NCBI GenBank assembly: GCA_020633895.1
Contig: JACKCT010000002.1
Span: forward strand, 434,001-498,000
Direction: 5' to 3'
Source of the DNA: Deltaproteobacteria bacterium
GTDB lineage: Bacteria; Lernaellota; Lernaellaia; JACKCT01
Length of the DNA: 64,000 nt
Within the stretch, counting starts at the first letter, position 1. Each line of letters starts with the position of its first letter. Shown in pieces: positions 15,961 to 24,915 of this stretch. The notes below the pieces were generated by a model, which was given only the letters and a program-made list of their open reading frames with translations, was not told where the DNA came from and did not search any database. A program made the position numbers and the translations under genes.

Positions 15961-18281
15961 CGCGGACGCACCCAGATCGGCGAGGACCAGGCCCGTTCCT
16001 CGGTCTCGGCGAGGCAGTCGTCGGACGCCGGCGTGCGATAATCCCCGTAGCACGGTTCCATTTCCACGCACTCCCCCGCGTCGTTGTACTTGCATCGCAA
16101 GGTATCGGCGTTGATGGCCATCGTCGGTTCCTGAATCGCGCGGACGTAGTAAAGCGCCTCGCGGCCCAGCGTCGGGTACTCGGGATCCGTGAACGTCACC
16201 TCGCAGCCCGCGCCGTCGTCCTCGCAGGCCACGACCTTCCACGGGTCCTCGATCAGATCGCCCAGCTTTTCGTCGGCGCTGTTGCGCGGGCGGATGCGCA
16301 CGACCTCGACGCGCGTGATCTTGCGTCGTTTGTCGCCCGGGTTGAAGCACTCGCCGCCGCACAGATGGTCCAGGCGCTCGGAGGTCAGGGCCGCGGTGGA
16401 AAACTCCGGGCAGCCGGGCTTTTGCTCGAACGATCCCACGGCCCGTACGCGAAAGCGCGGCGCGTCGTTCGTGCGCACTTCCGAACCCATCGGTCCCGTG
16501 GCGCCTTCCTTGTCCAGATAGTCGAACCACAGCAGGATGCGGTCGCCGCTGGTGCCGTAGACCTCCCGGCGTTCCAGGGCGTCCCAGATCGCGTCGCGAC
16601 TGCGCCCCGCACTGTGCACCGCGACCAGGCCGCCGGTCATGTAAAAGCTCGTCTGTCGTTCGATGTCCCAAGGCGGCAGAGACGCGGGGCCGCGCCATCG
16701 GTCGCGGATTTCCTCGTAGGGGTAGGAGCGCGGCTCGGGCTCCATGGTCGGACGCAAGGTGTCGCGGATCTCCTTGTCCTTGGGGCCGCGCCCGTCGGTG
16801 TTGTGGACGCGGTCGTAGTCCTTGTAGCCGGTGCCGGGACGGGCCGAGTGGTTGTCGCTGGAGGCGATCAGGCCGAAGCGGAACCGCAGCGGGTCCTGGT
16901 CGTCACCTTCGGTATATCCCGCCGCCAGCGCCGCCTGTACCGAGTTGCCCGGCCGATAGCTGAAGGCCGGCAGGTAGCAGTCGCGGCACTGGTCGCAGTC
17001 TTTCCAGTCGCCCGTCTCCATGCCCGGCACGGTGTAGAAACCCGACACGCCGCCATTGAGGAAGTCTTGTCGCGCCTGGACCACGACCTTTTCGCAGTCC
17101 TCCGACGCCGGATCTTCGCAGCGGCTACGGATGATCTCGCCCGCCCGCCAGCAGCAGGGTTCGTAGTCCTTCGTCGGCGCGGGACAGATCTTCTCGCCGT
17201 CCGGTCCGAATTCGACGGAAGTGAAGTCCCGATATTCCTCCGAGTTGCCGTGCCCCGAGTACACCTCGATCAGGCGCTGGCGGCTCGGGTCGTGCATCGT
17301 GGGGGTGAGCTGTTTGTCGATGGTCGTGCCCGGCGGCGTGTAGATGCCCCAGGTGGTGCCGTGGGGGATGACCAGGGAGTCGTAGCCCCACTGGTTGAGC
17401 TTTTCGAACAGCACCTCCGGCGTCGACGCCGTCTCCATGCACGTGTCGGGCAGTTCATGCACGTCCACGCCGTCCGGGCAGACCGGCGTTCCCGCCACCT
17501 GGCGCTGGAGATAGCCCAGGTCGATGAGCATCCCCGCGCTGTCCTTGTCGGCGGAGAGCATCTGAAGCATCTGGGACGTGGACGTCTTGGCCTTGATGGA
17601 CGCGGCCGTCGTCTGGTTCTGGGCGTTGATGGCGCGGGTGGGGACTTTGTCCTCGGCCGTGTCCTTGAGGATGACATTTTTGTGCCCGTAGTGCTCTTCG
17701 GGCGTCAGGCCCACCTGGGACCATTCCCATCCCAGAAACGCCACCAGATCCGGGTTGTTCGGGTCCTGGGCGACGGCGTTGCATTGGCGGATGGCTTCCT
17801 TGGTCTGCTTCCAAAGCTGAGGCGTCAGGTTTTCCGAGTGGTCGTTGAGGCTGAAGAAATCGAGTTGGGAACAATAGCGCGCGTAGTCGCAGGCATCGGA
17901 CGGCGGGCGCACGCCTTCGCCCTGGATCATCGGCAAGGCGAGGAAAAACGCGTCGATCGAATACGTCGTATGCACATGCAAATCGCCGAAAAGGATCTGC
18001 TTGGCGGCAAAGGCGAAGTTCATGTTGGCCTGACGTTCCGCAGCGGAGAGGGGCGTCGACGTGTCGTCGTCCTCGGCGGCGGCCTTGGCCGCTTCGGTGG
18101 ATTCGACGACCAGCTTGTTGCGGGCCTGGGCCTGGTCGAACACGCGTTTGCCGGTCGCTGCCTCGCCCAGGGGCTTGTCGGTCGGCGTGCCGGTGGGTTG
18201 GTAGGAGCCGCAGGCCGCCGCGCCCAGCATCAGGGCCAAGGCCGACAGCCAACATACGATGTTTCGCTTCGTGGTCATCAT
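15957..18281 (-). CDS. DUF3604 family lipoprotein
   Basis: The 774-residue product begins with a lipobox (LGAAACGSY). Residues from about 97 on match DUF3604: FGDLHVHTTYSIDAF, FFSLNDHSENLTP, LVAFLGWEWSQ, HYGHKNVIL, VIPHGTTWG, IEVYSGHGNSEEY, GLIASSDNHSARPGTGYKDYDR, and a C-terminal beta domain. The His-rich motifs (HVHT, NDHSE, SSDNHSARPG) look like the metal site of PHP-type phosphoesterases, so a metal-dependent hydrolase is possible. Several Cys pairs in the middle (CRDCYLP, CCWRAGE) suggest disulfides. The gene converges on the HupE-like gene with a 4-bp overlap of ends. The start has only a weak ribosome binding site. Confidence 0.85.
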   Translation of the reverse strand: MMTTKRNIVCWLSALALMLGAAACGSYQPTGTPTDKPLGEAATGKRVFDQAQARNKLVVESTEAAKAAAEDDDTSTPLSAAERQANMNFAFAAKQILFGDLHVHTTYSIDAFFLALPMIQGEGVRPPSDACDYARYCSQLDFFSLNDHSENLTPQLWKQTKEAIRQCNAVAQDPNNPDLVAFLGWEWSQVGLTPEEHYGHKNVILKDTAEDKVPTRAINAQNQTTAASIKAKTSTSQMLQMLSADKDSAGMLIDLGYLQRQVAGTPVCPDGVDVHELPDTCMETASTPEVLFEKLNQWGYDSLVIPHGTTWGIYTPPGTTIDKQLTPTMHDPSRQRLIEVYSGHGNSEEYRDFTSVEFGPDGEKICPAPTKDYEPCCWRAGEIIRSRCEDPASEDCEKVVVQARQDFLNGGVSGFYTVPGMETGDWKDCDQCRDCYLPAFSYRPGNSVQAALAAGYTEGDDQDPLRFRFGLIASSDNHSARPGTGYKDYDRVHNTDGRGPKDKEIRDTLRPTMEPEPRSYPYEEIRDRWRGPASLPPWDIERQTSFYMTGGLVAVHSAGRSRDAIWDALERREVYGTSGDRILLWFDYLDKEGATGPMGSEVRTNDAPRFRVRAVGSFEQKPGCPEFSTAALTSERLDHLCGGECFNPGDKRRKITRVEVVRIRPRNSADEKLGDLIEDPWKVVACEDDGAGCEVTFTDPEYPTLGREALYYVRAIQEPTMAINADTLRCKYNDAGECVEMEPCYGDYRTPASDDCLAETEERAWSSPIWVRPR

Positions 18282-18299
18282 ATCTCAAACGGGTGAGTG

Positions 18300-18676
18300 A
18301 ATTTCGGCGGCGACGATACCACGCCGGTCGGACGGGGGAAAGGTGAGGTGTTGATTGTCAAAAGGTTCGCTCGAGCCGCGAGTCGTAGCCTGGGCAGAGG
18401 CAGGTAGTAAGCAAACCCAGTACGCCACGCGCGATGTTCGAGCCATCGTTTGTGAATCGCGTGGTCGAAACCAGATCCTTCGCTTCGCTCAGGATGACGT
18501 GAACCGCCCTGGTGTCCAATTTGATCAACAAACGTTTCCGCCATAACAGAGCCCCGACCGTGAGGGAGGGGTGGTCGAGCCGTTCGAAGACGTGGGGCTT
18601 TCGTTGTCTAAGCCGATCGAGATTCGGGCGTCATCTCCACACTTTTCCGCCTGGACGAGATAAATGCGGCGCTCAT
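18300..18676. repeat. Intergenic gap with dispersed repeats
   Basis: The gap holds a CTTCGCTCAGGATGA fragment at about 18480-18496 and a full copy of the dispersed element at 18547-18580 (CAGAGCCCCGACCGTGAGGG, then AGGGGTGGTCGAGC). A short segment before it (18361-18420) has other pieces in common with gaps at 38.1 kb and 61.1 kb. I see no gene here. Confidence 0.75.
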
Positions 18677-19510
18677 TTACGCCGCGTCACCCAGCTTGAA
18701 CACGCGCTTGGCGTTGCCGAACAGGAAGGCGTCGCGCACCTCGTCGGGCAGGGCGAGGGACGGAAGGTCCGCGAGGGCCTTGCCGTGGGGGATCATGGGC
18801 GCGTTGGAGCCGAACAGGACCTTGCGCTTCCCGTTGGTCTTCAGGAATTCGACGAGTTCGGGCGGGTAGCGGTTGGCCGAGTAGGCGGAGGTGTCGATGT
18901 AGACGTTCGGGTGCTTGGTGGCCACGGCGATCATCTCCTGCGTCCAGGGGTAGCCGATGTGGCCGCCGACGATGCGCAACTCGGGAAAGTCCAAGGCGAC
19001 GCGGTCGACGTACGGGATCGGGCGGCCGGGCTCGGAGGGCATGAGCGGGCCGGTATGCCCGACCTGGAGGCACACGGGGATGTCATATCGGCAGCAGGCG
19101 GCGAAAAGCGGATAGAAATAGGCGTGCGTCGGGGGCAGATCCCAGAGCCATTGGATGATACGCAGCGCGACGAAGCCGTACTCCTCAACGCACTTTTTCA
19201 GCTCATCGAGGGCGGCCATGGGCTTGTTGAGCGGCACGGCGGCCACGCCCCGGAAGCGATCGGGGTAGGCGTTGACGGCGTCGCGGACGTGCTCGTTGGA
19301 CAGCAGCGGCCCCGTCGGCCCCCACCACGCCGACAACAGCCCGACGCCTACGCCCGCGTCGTCCATGGACGCGATCGTCATCTCAATCGGCGGATCGACC
19401 TCGATCCGGTCGATGCGCATCCACCGCCGCAAACTCGCCAGAAAATCCTGGTTCAGGAAATGCGCGGTCGGGTGCTGCATCCAGGCGTCGATGGTTTGGA
19501 GATTTTGCAT
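18677..19510 (-). CDS. Amidohydrolase-2 (ACMSD-like) fold protein with altered metal site
   Basis: The 277-residue protein follows the amidohydrolase-2 TIM-barrel pattern: DRFRGVAAVPLNKPMAALDEL, YGFVALRIIQ, DIPVCLQVGHTGP, LRIVGGHIGYPWTQEMI, NVYIDTSAYSANRYP and KVLFGSNAPM. Family members are decarboxylases or hydrolases of ring acids. Two key motifs differ: the N-terminal HxH is not present (IDAWMQHPT instead), and the usual GSDxP near the end is GSNAP. This could mean a lost or changed metal site. The ATG at 19510 is chosen; a TTG at 19546 is in frame, but neither has a clear ribosome binding site. It lies alone between two repeat-filled gaps. Confidence 0.78.
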   Translation of the reverse strand: MQNLQTIDAWMQHPTAHFLNQDFLASLRRWMRIDRIEVDPPIEMTIASMDDAGVGVGLLSAWWGPTGPLLSNEHVRDAVNAYPDRFRGVAAVPLNKPMAALDELKKCVEEYGFVALRIIQWLWDLPPTHAYFYPLFAACCRYDIPVCLQVGHTGPLMPSEPGRPIPYVDRVALDFPELRIVGGHIGYPWTQEMIAVATKHPNVYIDTSAYSANRYPPELVEFLKTNGKRKVLFGSNAPMIPHGKALADLPSLALPDEVRDAFLFGNAKRVFKLGDAA

Positions 19511-19569
19511 TCGGCGATCATAGAGGGGATGCCGACGTTTCGGCAAATTTTGTTTGGTGAGTAGGGCTC

Positions 19570-19870
19570 GGACTTTTCAGAGCCGCGCGCATCAGCAAGC
19601 GGTCCAAAAAGTTCGCCTAGTCTAGTCGATCTGCTCGACAACCCCTCCCTAACAGTCGGGGCTCCGTTTCCTCGAAATCGTCTTCAACAATGTTCGAATT
19701 TGACCCCTCACTACCCGCCGCCGCCAAGGCTACGGCGAGGCAAGCCGTTCGGGGCTCTGATGGTGATGGGTCGGTCGCCGCTCGGACATCACAGGCACAC
19801 CCTTGTCCGACTTTGTCGGCCTAAGAATGTGGCACCCATGCTCTGATAGGTCAGTCGCGGCTCGGGCGGA
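19570..19870. repeat. Intergenic gap with several dispersed repeats
   Basis: The gap holds an inverted pair of the dispersed element (CAGAGCCGCG near 19579; CCCCTCCCTAACAGTCGGGG near 19645-19665), a CCGCCAAGGCTACGGCGAGG piece near 19721-19742, further GGGGCTCTGATGG remnants, and at 19796-19835 a copy of the element at 62318. No gene is visible. Confidence 0.8.
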
Positions 19871-19896
19871 AGGCGGCATCGTCGCGATCCATGGGC

Positions 19897-19930
19897 AAAA
19901 TAAAACGAACCCGGCGCGCGGCCGGGTTCG
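19897..19930 (-). terminator. Rho-independent terminator of the 78-residue exported protein gene
   Basis: A perfect 10-bp stem (CGAACCCGGC / GCCGGGTTCG) with a 5-nt loop is followed on the minus strand by a T-rich run (TTTTATTTT). Confidence 0.9.
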
Positions 19931-19958
19931 TCGATGATCGTACTTAGGATGGATCGGC

Positions 19959-20195
19959 CTAGAAGAACGCCTCGGCCTTGATGTCCTCGTGGGTCAGGCC
20001 GCGCGCGCTGGGCGAGCCGTTCTTGACGAAACGCACGTTACGCACCGTGACCATCTTGGTCTGGGCCTGGTCCTTGACCATGTTGTTGTTGAGGTTGGTC
20101 TTGTTGATCGTCGGACCACCGGCGAAGGCCATCGACGCCGTCAGGGCCATCACGGCCACGAAAACAACAACCATCACAATCGACTTACGCTTCAT
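19959..20195 (-). CDS. Small exported protein, unknown function
   Basis: The 78-residue product has a classic signal peptide (MKRKS, hydrophobic run, cleavage near AFA-GG), leaving a mature chain of about 52 residues rich in Asn, Lys and Val (NKTNLNNN, KMVTVRNVRFVKNG). It ends with EAFF. A very strong ribosome binding site (AAAGGAGG) lies about 9 nt before the ATG and a strong terminator follows, so it is a solid single-gene unit that is probably well expressed. An imperfect palindrome (GATTCGGA...TCCGATTC) sits about 50 nt upstream of the start. No family is recognised. Confidence 0.8.
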   Translation of the reverse strand: MKRKSIVMVVVFVAVMALTASMAFAGGPTINKTNLNNNMVKDQAQTKMVTVRNVRFVKNGSPSARGLTHEDIKAEAFF

Positions 20196-20495
20196 CGTCC
20201 GCTTCCTCCTTTAGGGGTTATCCGGTCGGCTCGCTACGATTCGGATTTTCGTCCGATTCGACATTAGTCGTATCGGGTGATCATCCGGAATCCTGTACTC
20301 TTTATTGAGCATCCGCGGGCATACCGCTTGGATGAGCTTCCATCTATGCGTAGATTGACGCGTGATGTCAAACAAAAAATGCACATTCGCCAAATCCCCG
20401 CCGAAACCGCGCCATCACGGCGGCAAACGCGCGTCACACAGCGACGCCCGGCCTTTCGCCGGGCGTCGTCGCGAAATTCGCCGATCCGAAAGGGA
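20196..20495. other. Intergenic gap of 300 bp with hairpin at 20442-20468
   Basis: The gap carries the promoter region of the small exported gene (right of 20195) and, at 20442-20468, a perfect 11-bp stem (CGACGCCCGGC) with a 5-nt loop just after the stop of the first array gene. That hairpin lacks the T run seen after the other array genes. Nothing else is seen. Confidence 0.6.
20442..20468 (-). terminator. Hairpin after array gene 1 (no T run)
   Basis: A perfect 11-bp stem with a GAAAG loop on the minus strand. It sits where the other array genes have a terminator, but no T-rich tract follows, so it may be a 3' stabilising hairpin or a weak terminator. Confidence 0.55.
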
Positions 20496-22466
20496 CTACG
20501 GCAGAAATTCGTCCGCGCCGATGTCGAAGCCGTCACCGGCCGGGCGCACGTCCATCTCGTAGTCGTACCAGATCGCATCCCCCGCCGCGTCCGGAGCCCA
20601 AGGGGCCGGATTGACGCCGGCGTCGATCAGCGGGCTGGTGTCCACCAGGGCGAAATTCCCCATGGCCGGGTCGACCAGGTCGGGCTCGTCATCCAGGTTC
20701 CCCGAGGCCTCCCGGCAGCCGACCCACGCGCATTCGTTGACGTCCCCGATGTCGGTGACGCACCCGGCGTTCACCTTCACCAGGCAGTCCGGGCTTTCGC
20801 CGGCCAGGTCGTTGTTCAACAAGTTCAGCACCGGCAACGCCGCGCCGGTCGTCATATAGACCGTCCATTCGCTGGTGGAGCCCTCGTCGGATTGGATGAC
20901 GTTGTTGACCAGGTAACTCGAAGAAATCTCGGTGGTCGTCAATCCCACATAGGCTCCGATGCTGATGCTGCCTTCGCCGGCGATCAGGGTGTTGTTGGCG
21001 GAGAAGAGCGGGCTGGACGTACTGTAGAACGCGATGGTTTCGCCCGGGCCGTTGCCGACGAAAACCCTGTTGTTCATCGCGGTCAGCGTGGCGAACGGCA
21101 CACCGGAACTGTAGATGCCGTACAGGGAGCCTAAGCCTTCCCCGATCTGAATGCGGTTATTGATCAACTGACCGCCGTAGGCCGGGGCCAGCATCATTCC
21201 GAAAGCCGACGCGGTCTCGCCGATCGTCACATCGTTGTCGATGAAGGACGCCGCCCCTCCGGCGACCAGAACGCCGTACGTGACGCCCGGGGAGTCACCC
21301 ATATCCAGCGTGGTGCCTCGCATCTCGATCGACGCCCCGCTGGCCAGGATGCCGTAGTTGGCCGAAGGCCCGTCCACGACAACGCTCGAGTTCGTGACCA
21401 TGCCGTAGGCGCTGCCCGCGAGCAGCACGCCGTAGAACGTTCCCGTCGTGCCGGTGGCGAGAATGCGCAAGTTATCGGCCGTGAACAGGCCGCCGACCTG
21501 CTGCACGCCGTAGAGCGACGAGGAATTGTCCGTCATGTCGATGACCACATCCTCCAGGTATGTCAATCCGCCGGAGCCGTTGTACACGCCGAACCCGCCG
21601 GTGCCGTCGGCGAAGGTGTTGATGCGCAGGCGGGAGAACGTGATTTCGGCGCCGGGATTGCCGAACACGCCGAAGGACGCTCCGGTGTCGATTCCGTTGA
21701 TGGTCAGGCCGTCCGCCCGCACCCAGCCGTCGCTTGCGACTTCGATCGGATAGGCCACGGTGGCCGTCAGTTCGGTTTCATTGGCCTCGATATCCCGCGA
21801 CCAGTCCGCCGCGTCGTATCCGCCGTAGAGGGCCACGCCGGCGACCTGCACGTCTTCGTCATATTCCTCCGCCGCGATGTAAACGCGCTCGGTGTCGCCT
21901 TCCGCCAGGTCGATGCCCTTTTGCACCGTCTTGACGGGCTCTTCCATCGTGCCCGGATTCGCGTTGGAGCCGCTATCGCCGTCCACGAAGATGCCGTTGT
22001 CGTTGGAGGCGGTCAGATCGCCGCCCTGGCAGTCCTGGTCCTCGCCGTCATCAGGAATTTCCGCGGCTCCGGGATAGGACATGGCCGATGCGTCGTTGCA
22101 GTCGTCGCTATAGCTGAAGTATCCGGCCGGCAACGCTTCGCCGCCGCAGATCGATACCTCGGTGCCGGGATAGCCGTCGCTGTCCACGTCCAGGTATCCG
22201 GTCAAGACCTGGTAGGCGGCGGCGTCGTAGTCGTTGCAGTCGGCGCCGGCTTCGCAGTTTTCGCCGAAGCCGTCCCCATCCTCATCGACGCACTCCGTCG
22301 AGCCGGTGTCGTCATCGTCATCGGTGTCATTGTCGTCATCATCATCGTCGTCGTCCGGTGACGAGGAATCGTCGTCATCGTCGTCGTCACCGCAGCCGCA
22401 GGCCACGGAGAGACTCATCACCAAGACCAACGCCATGAAAATGAGGAATTTGTGCATCGTTAGCAT
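20496..22466 (-). CDS. Array lipoprotein 1: MopE motifs, right-handed beta-helix
   Basis: This 656-residue lipoprotein (lipobox SLSVAC-GCG, then Asp-rich linker to about residue 50) carries a MopE-type segment at about 50-145: CVDEDGDGFGENC, DCNDYDA, DVDSDGYPGTE, DDCNDASA, IPDDGEDQDC. These resemble calcium-binding DxDxDG loops. Next comes the DUF1565 start (FVDGDSGSNANPGTMEEPVKT), then a long right-handed beta-helix of about 25-residue coils. The C-terminal end (SPLIDAG...GDGFDIGADEF) fits the choice-of-anchor-Q pattern. The ATG at 22466 has GGAGG at 8 nt. It is the last of six tandem paralogues and carries the upstream palindrome described at 22562. A surface-exposed, calcium-stabilised fibre-like protein is the likely form; the ligand is unknown. 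Confidence 0.87.
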   Translation of the reverse strand: MLTMHKFLIFMALVLVMSLSVACGCGDDDDDDDSSSPDDDDDDDDNDTDDDDDTGSTECVDEDGDGFGENCEAGADCNDYDAAAYQVLTGYLDVDSDGYPGTEVSICGGEALPAGYFSYSDDCNDASAMSYPGAAEIPDDGEDQDCQGGDLTASNDNGIFVDGDSGSNANPGTMEEPVKTVQKGIDLAEGDTERVYIAAEEYDEDVQVAGVALYGGYDAADWSRDIEANETELTATVAYPIEVASDGWVRADGLTINGIDTGASFGVFGNPGAEITFSRLRINTFADGTGGFGVYNGSGGLTYLEDVVIDMTDNSSSLYGVQQVGGLFTADNLRILATGTTGTFYGVLLAGSAYGMVTNSSVVVDGPSANYGILASGASIEMRGTTLDMGDSPGVTYGVLVAGGAASFIDNDVTIGETASAFGMMLAPAYGGQLINNRIQIGEGLGSLYGIYSSGVPFATLTAMNNRVFVGNGPGETIAFYSTSSPLFSANNTLIAGEGSISIGAYVGLTTTEISSSYLVNNVIQSDEGSTSEWTVYMTTGAALPVLNLLNNDLAGESPDCLVKVNAGCVTDIGDVNECAWVGCREASGNLDDEPDLVDPAMGNFALVDTSPLIDAGVNPAPWAPDAAGDAIWYDYEMDVRPAGDGFDIGADEFLP

Positions 22467-22533
22467 CGCGGGTTCCTCCTTTGCGTCGATGGGGAGCCGC
22501 CAAAAAGGGCGGCGCCGTTCTCGCAACAATCTA

Positions 22534-22573
22534 ATTGTATGCTTGTGGAAATACCGTCGCTTGACGCATGTCA
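22534..22573 (-). promoter_or_regulatory. CRP/FNR-like palindrome plus -10 element before array gene 1
   Basis: TGACGCATGTCA (22562-22573) is a dyad. On the minus strand, 22 nt separate it from TACAAT (22534-22539), a 5/6 match to the -10 consensus. The dyad centre thus lies near -41, as in class II CRP/FNR promoters. The start codon is about 95 nt further down. Confidence 0.6.
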
Positions 22574-22626
22574 CGCCGACGCGCCATCCCACCCCCGAAC
22601 CCCCCATTCTTGTCGGTTAAAACCCG

Positions 22627-22656
22627 CAAAAAAACGCCCGGCGAGAAGCCGGGCGC
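22627..22656 (-). terminator. Rho-independent terminator after array gene 2
   Basis: An 8-bp stem (CGCCCGGC / GCCGGGCG) with a 5-nt loop is followed on the minus strand by seven T residues. Confidence 0.92.
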
Positions 22657-22684
22657 GTTCTACGGTCGTGATAAAAAGCTGCCT

Positions 22685-24649
22685 TTAGGGCGTGTATTCG
22701 TCCGCGCCGATGTCGAAGGCGTCGCCGGTCGGGCGGAGGTCGAAATCGATATCCATGCCGATGAAGGGCTTGGCCGCCTCGGGGGCGTAGGGCATCGGGT
22801 TGTAGCCCGCGTCGATCAGATCGCTGTCGGCGGTCAGATGCAGATTCGCGGCCGAGACAAATCCGGGACTGGTCTCCAGATTGCCCATGGCTTCGTTGCA
22901 GAAATCCCACTCGCAGCCGTTGACGTCGTCGATATCCGTCGCACAGTCGGCGCCGCTGTAGACCAGGCAGTCCGGGTCGTCGCCGAGGATGTCGTTGCCG
23001 AGCAGATGATAGTAGGGATAGTTGCCGCCCTGCTGGAGGAAGACGGTGCGTTGGGTGCCGGCGGCCTCGCCGGACCGGAAGACGTTGTTGATGAAGTACG
23101 CGTCATCCGCCTCGTCGCCGGACTGCGTGACGTAGACCGTGAACACGTCGCCGCCCTCGCCGATGCTGAACGAGTTGTTGGACACAAAGAGGCTGCCGCT
23201 GGTGAAGTACAGGCCGTAGTTGGTCGTGGCCGTGTCACCCTGGGAGAGCATCGAGTTGATGATTGTCGTTCGCGTGTATGGATTTCCGCTATGGAAGATC
23301 CCGAAAAGCGAACCGCTGGAGTCGCCCAGGCGCAGCTCGGTGTTGGCCAGCAGCATGTCGCCCAGACCCGAGTGATAGATTCCGAAGATCGTGTCGCCGG
23401 CGTCGCCGCAGGCGACCTTGGAATCGCGGACATCGATTTCGCCGTTGGCACTGTACACGCCGAACAGGGTGTCGCTTTCGCCGAAGGCCATTTCCGTGTT
23501 GTCGAGTGTCGTTGCCCCGCTGCTGTTGTAAACGCCGAAGATATCGCTCGACGGGCTGCCCTCGAACGAAATTCGGCTGTCGTAAACCTTGATCGTCGTC
23601 GCGGCGCCGTAAACGCCGAAGGACGTGGAGTCGTTCTCGCCGCCCACCACGTCGAGCATGTGGGCCGTGATGCGCCGGGAGCCGGGGGCGTAAATGCCGG
23701 CGAGGGTCGAGCTGTTGGTGGCCGCCAGGTCGATCGACACGTCATAGACCGACACGACCGCGTCGTTGGAGACGAAAATGCCGAAGTGGTCGTTGCCGTC
23801 GGTCTGCGTTTCGATGTGCGTCCGGTAGACGTCCACCGTCACGTTCGAGAGGCCGTAGATGCCGGTGCTCAGGCCGGTGTCGTTGCCGATCAGGGTCAGG
23901 CCGTCGATGCGGGCCCATCCGTCGTTGGGAACGCGAATCGGATCGATCGTGTCGCCCTCGATGCTCGTTTCGTTCCCCTCGATATCCCGCGACCAGTCCG
24001 AGGCGTCGTAGCCGCCGAACAGGGCCGCGCCTTCGACCATCACGTCTTCCTGATAGTCGTCCATGGCGATGTAGACGTTCTTCGCGTCCCCGGCCTCGGC
24101 CAGATCCACGCCCTTTTGCACCGTCTTGACCGGCTCGGCCATGGTGCCCGGATTGGCGTTGCTGCCGCCGTCACCGTCGACGAACACGCCGTTGTCGTCC
24201 GAGGCCGTCAGATCGCCGTCCGCGCAGTCCTGGTCGATGCCGTCGTCGGGCAATTCGGTGCCCAGGGGGTTGGTCATGGGGTCTTCGTCGTCGCAGTCGG
24301 TGGCCTCGGCCGCGTAGTCCGCGGGCAGGGCGTCACCGGCGCAGACGCCGACTTCGGTGCCGGGGAAGCCGTCGTTGTCCAGGTCCAGGTAGCCGGTCAG
24401 GATTTGATACGCCCCGTCGTCGGCGTCGTTGCAGTCCTTGCCGGCGTCGCAGTTGTCGCCGTAGCCGTCGCCGTCCTCGTCCACGCACCCGGCGGCATCG
24501 TCGTCGTCATCATCGTCGTCGTCGTCGTCATCGTCGTCGTCGGTGGTGGAGTCGTCGTCATCGTCATCGTCGTCCCCGCATCCGCAGGCGGTCAGGAACG
24601 CCATGGAGAACATTAAGACCATCAGGATCAGTAAGAGTTTGCGCGGCAT
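22685..24649 (-). CDS. Array lipoprotein 2: MopE motifs, right-handed beta-helix
   Basis: The 654-residue lipoprotein (lipobox AFLTAC-GCG) has an almost uninterrupted Asp linker (about residues 26-50), the MopE-type segment (CVDEDGDGYGDNC, DCNDADDGAY, DLDNDGFPGTE, ELPDDGIDQDC), the DUF1565 start (FVDGDGGSNANPGT) and a beta-helix in which each coil carries a recurring GIY/GVY or FGIYHSG phrase. The end is LIDAGYNPMPYAPE ... GDAFDIGADEYTP. GGAGGG lies 6 nt before the ATG. The regulatory palindrome is at 24727 and its terminator at 22627, so it is a single-gene unit. Confidence 0.87.
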   Translation of the reverse strand: MPRKLLLILMVLMFSMAFLTACGCGDDDDDDDDSTTDDDDDDDDDDDDDDDAAGCVDEDGDGYGDNCDAGKDCNDADDGAYQILTGYLDLDNDGFPGTEVGVCAGDALPADYAAEATDCDDEDPMTNPLGTELPDDGIDQDCADGDLTASDDNGVFVDGDGGSNANPGTMAEPVKTVQKGVDLAEAGDAKNVYIAMDDYQEDVMVEGAALFGGYDASDWSRDIEGNETSIEGDTIDPIRVPNDGWARIDGLTLIGNDTGLSTGIYGLSNVTVDVYRTHIETQTDGNDHFGIFVSNDAVVSVYDVSIDLAATNSSTLAGIYAPGSRRITAHMLDVVGGENDSTSFGVYGAATTIKVYDSRISFEGSPSSDIFGVYNSSGATTLDNTEMAFGESDTLFGVYSANGEIDVRDSKVACGDAGDTIFGIYHSGLGDMLLANTELRLGDSSGSLFGIFHSGNPYTRTTIINSMLSQGDTATTNYGLYFTSGSLFVSNNSFSIGEGGDVFTVYVTQSGDEADDAYFINNVFRSGEAAGTQRTVFLQQGGNYPYYHLLGNDILGDDPDCLVYSGADCATDIDDVNGCEWDFCNEAMGNLETSPGFVSAANLHLTADSDLIDAGYNPMPYAPEAAKPFIGMDIDFDLRPTGDAFDIGADEYTP

Positions 24650-24698
24650 TTGTGTCCCTCCTTCGCGCCGGTTTGGGAGTCAGTCCCTTGCAGCGCTC

Positions 24699-24738
24699 GT
24701 TTAACCCGTTCAGCGCCCATGGCGTGTGACACGTGTCA
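24699..24738 (-). promoter_or_regulatory. CRP-like palindrome plus -10-like element before array gene 2
   Basis: GTGACACGTGTCAC (24726-24739) is a perfect 14-bp palindrome and fits TGTGA-N6-TCAC, the CRP pattern. On the minus strand TTAAAC (24699-24704) follows the TGAC...GTCA core after 22 nt, the same spacing as at array gene 1. The -10 match is weak (3/6). Confidence 0.6.
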
Positions 24739-24861
24739 CCCCCGCGAAAAAATGAAGGCGCGCAGTATTCCCGACCGGAATGTCCGGCGTGAAGCGGGGT
24801 TTCGACGATTTGATCTTGGAGATAAGAATACGCCTTTCTCAAACGATTGGGGAAAAATTTT

Positions 24862-24890
24862 GAAAAAGCGCCCGGCGAGAAGCCGGGCGA
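24862..24890 (-). terminator. Rho-independent terminator after array gene 3
   Basis: An 8-bp stem (CGCCCGGC / GCCGGGCG) with a GAGAA loop on the plus strand, followed on the minus strand by a T run. The stem and loop are the same as after array gene 2. Confidence 0.9.
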
Positions 24891-24915
24891 TGCATTGAGA
24901 GAGTCTCGGCGCCGA

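Noticed and set aside
16365-18296. Very long open frames opposite real genes (for example 776-2164, 16365-18296, 22568-24616, 29259-30863, 32099-33550, 47059-48507, 50357-51985, 59503-60972)
   Set aside because: They lie antisense to genes with clear families and signal peptides, are rich in Arg/His/Val with no start signals, and arise because GC-rich codons on one strand leave few stops on the other.
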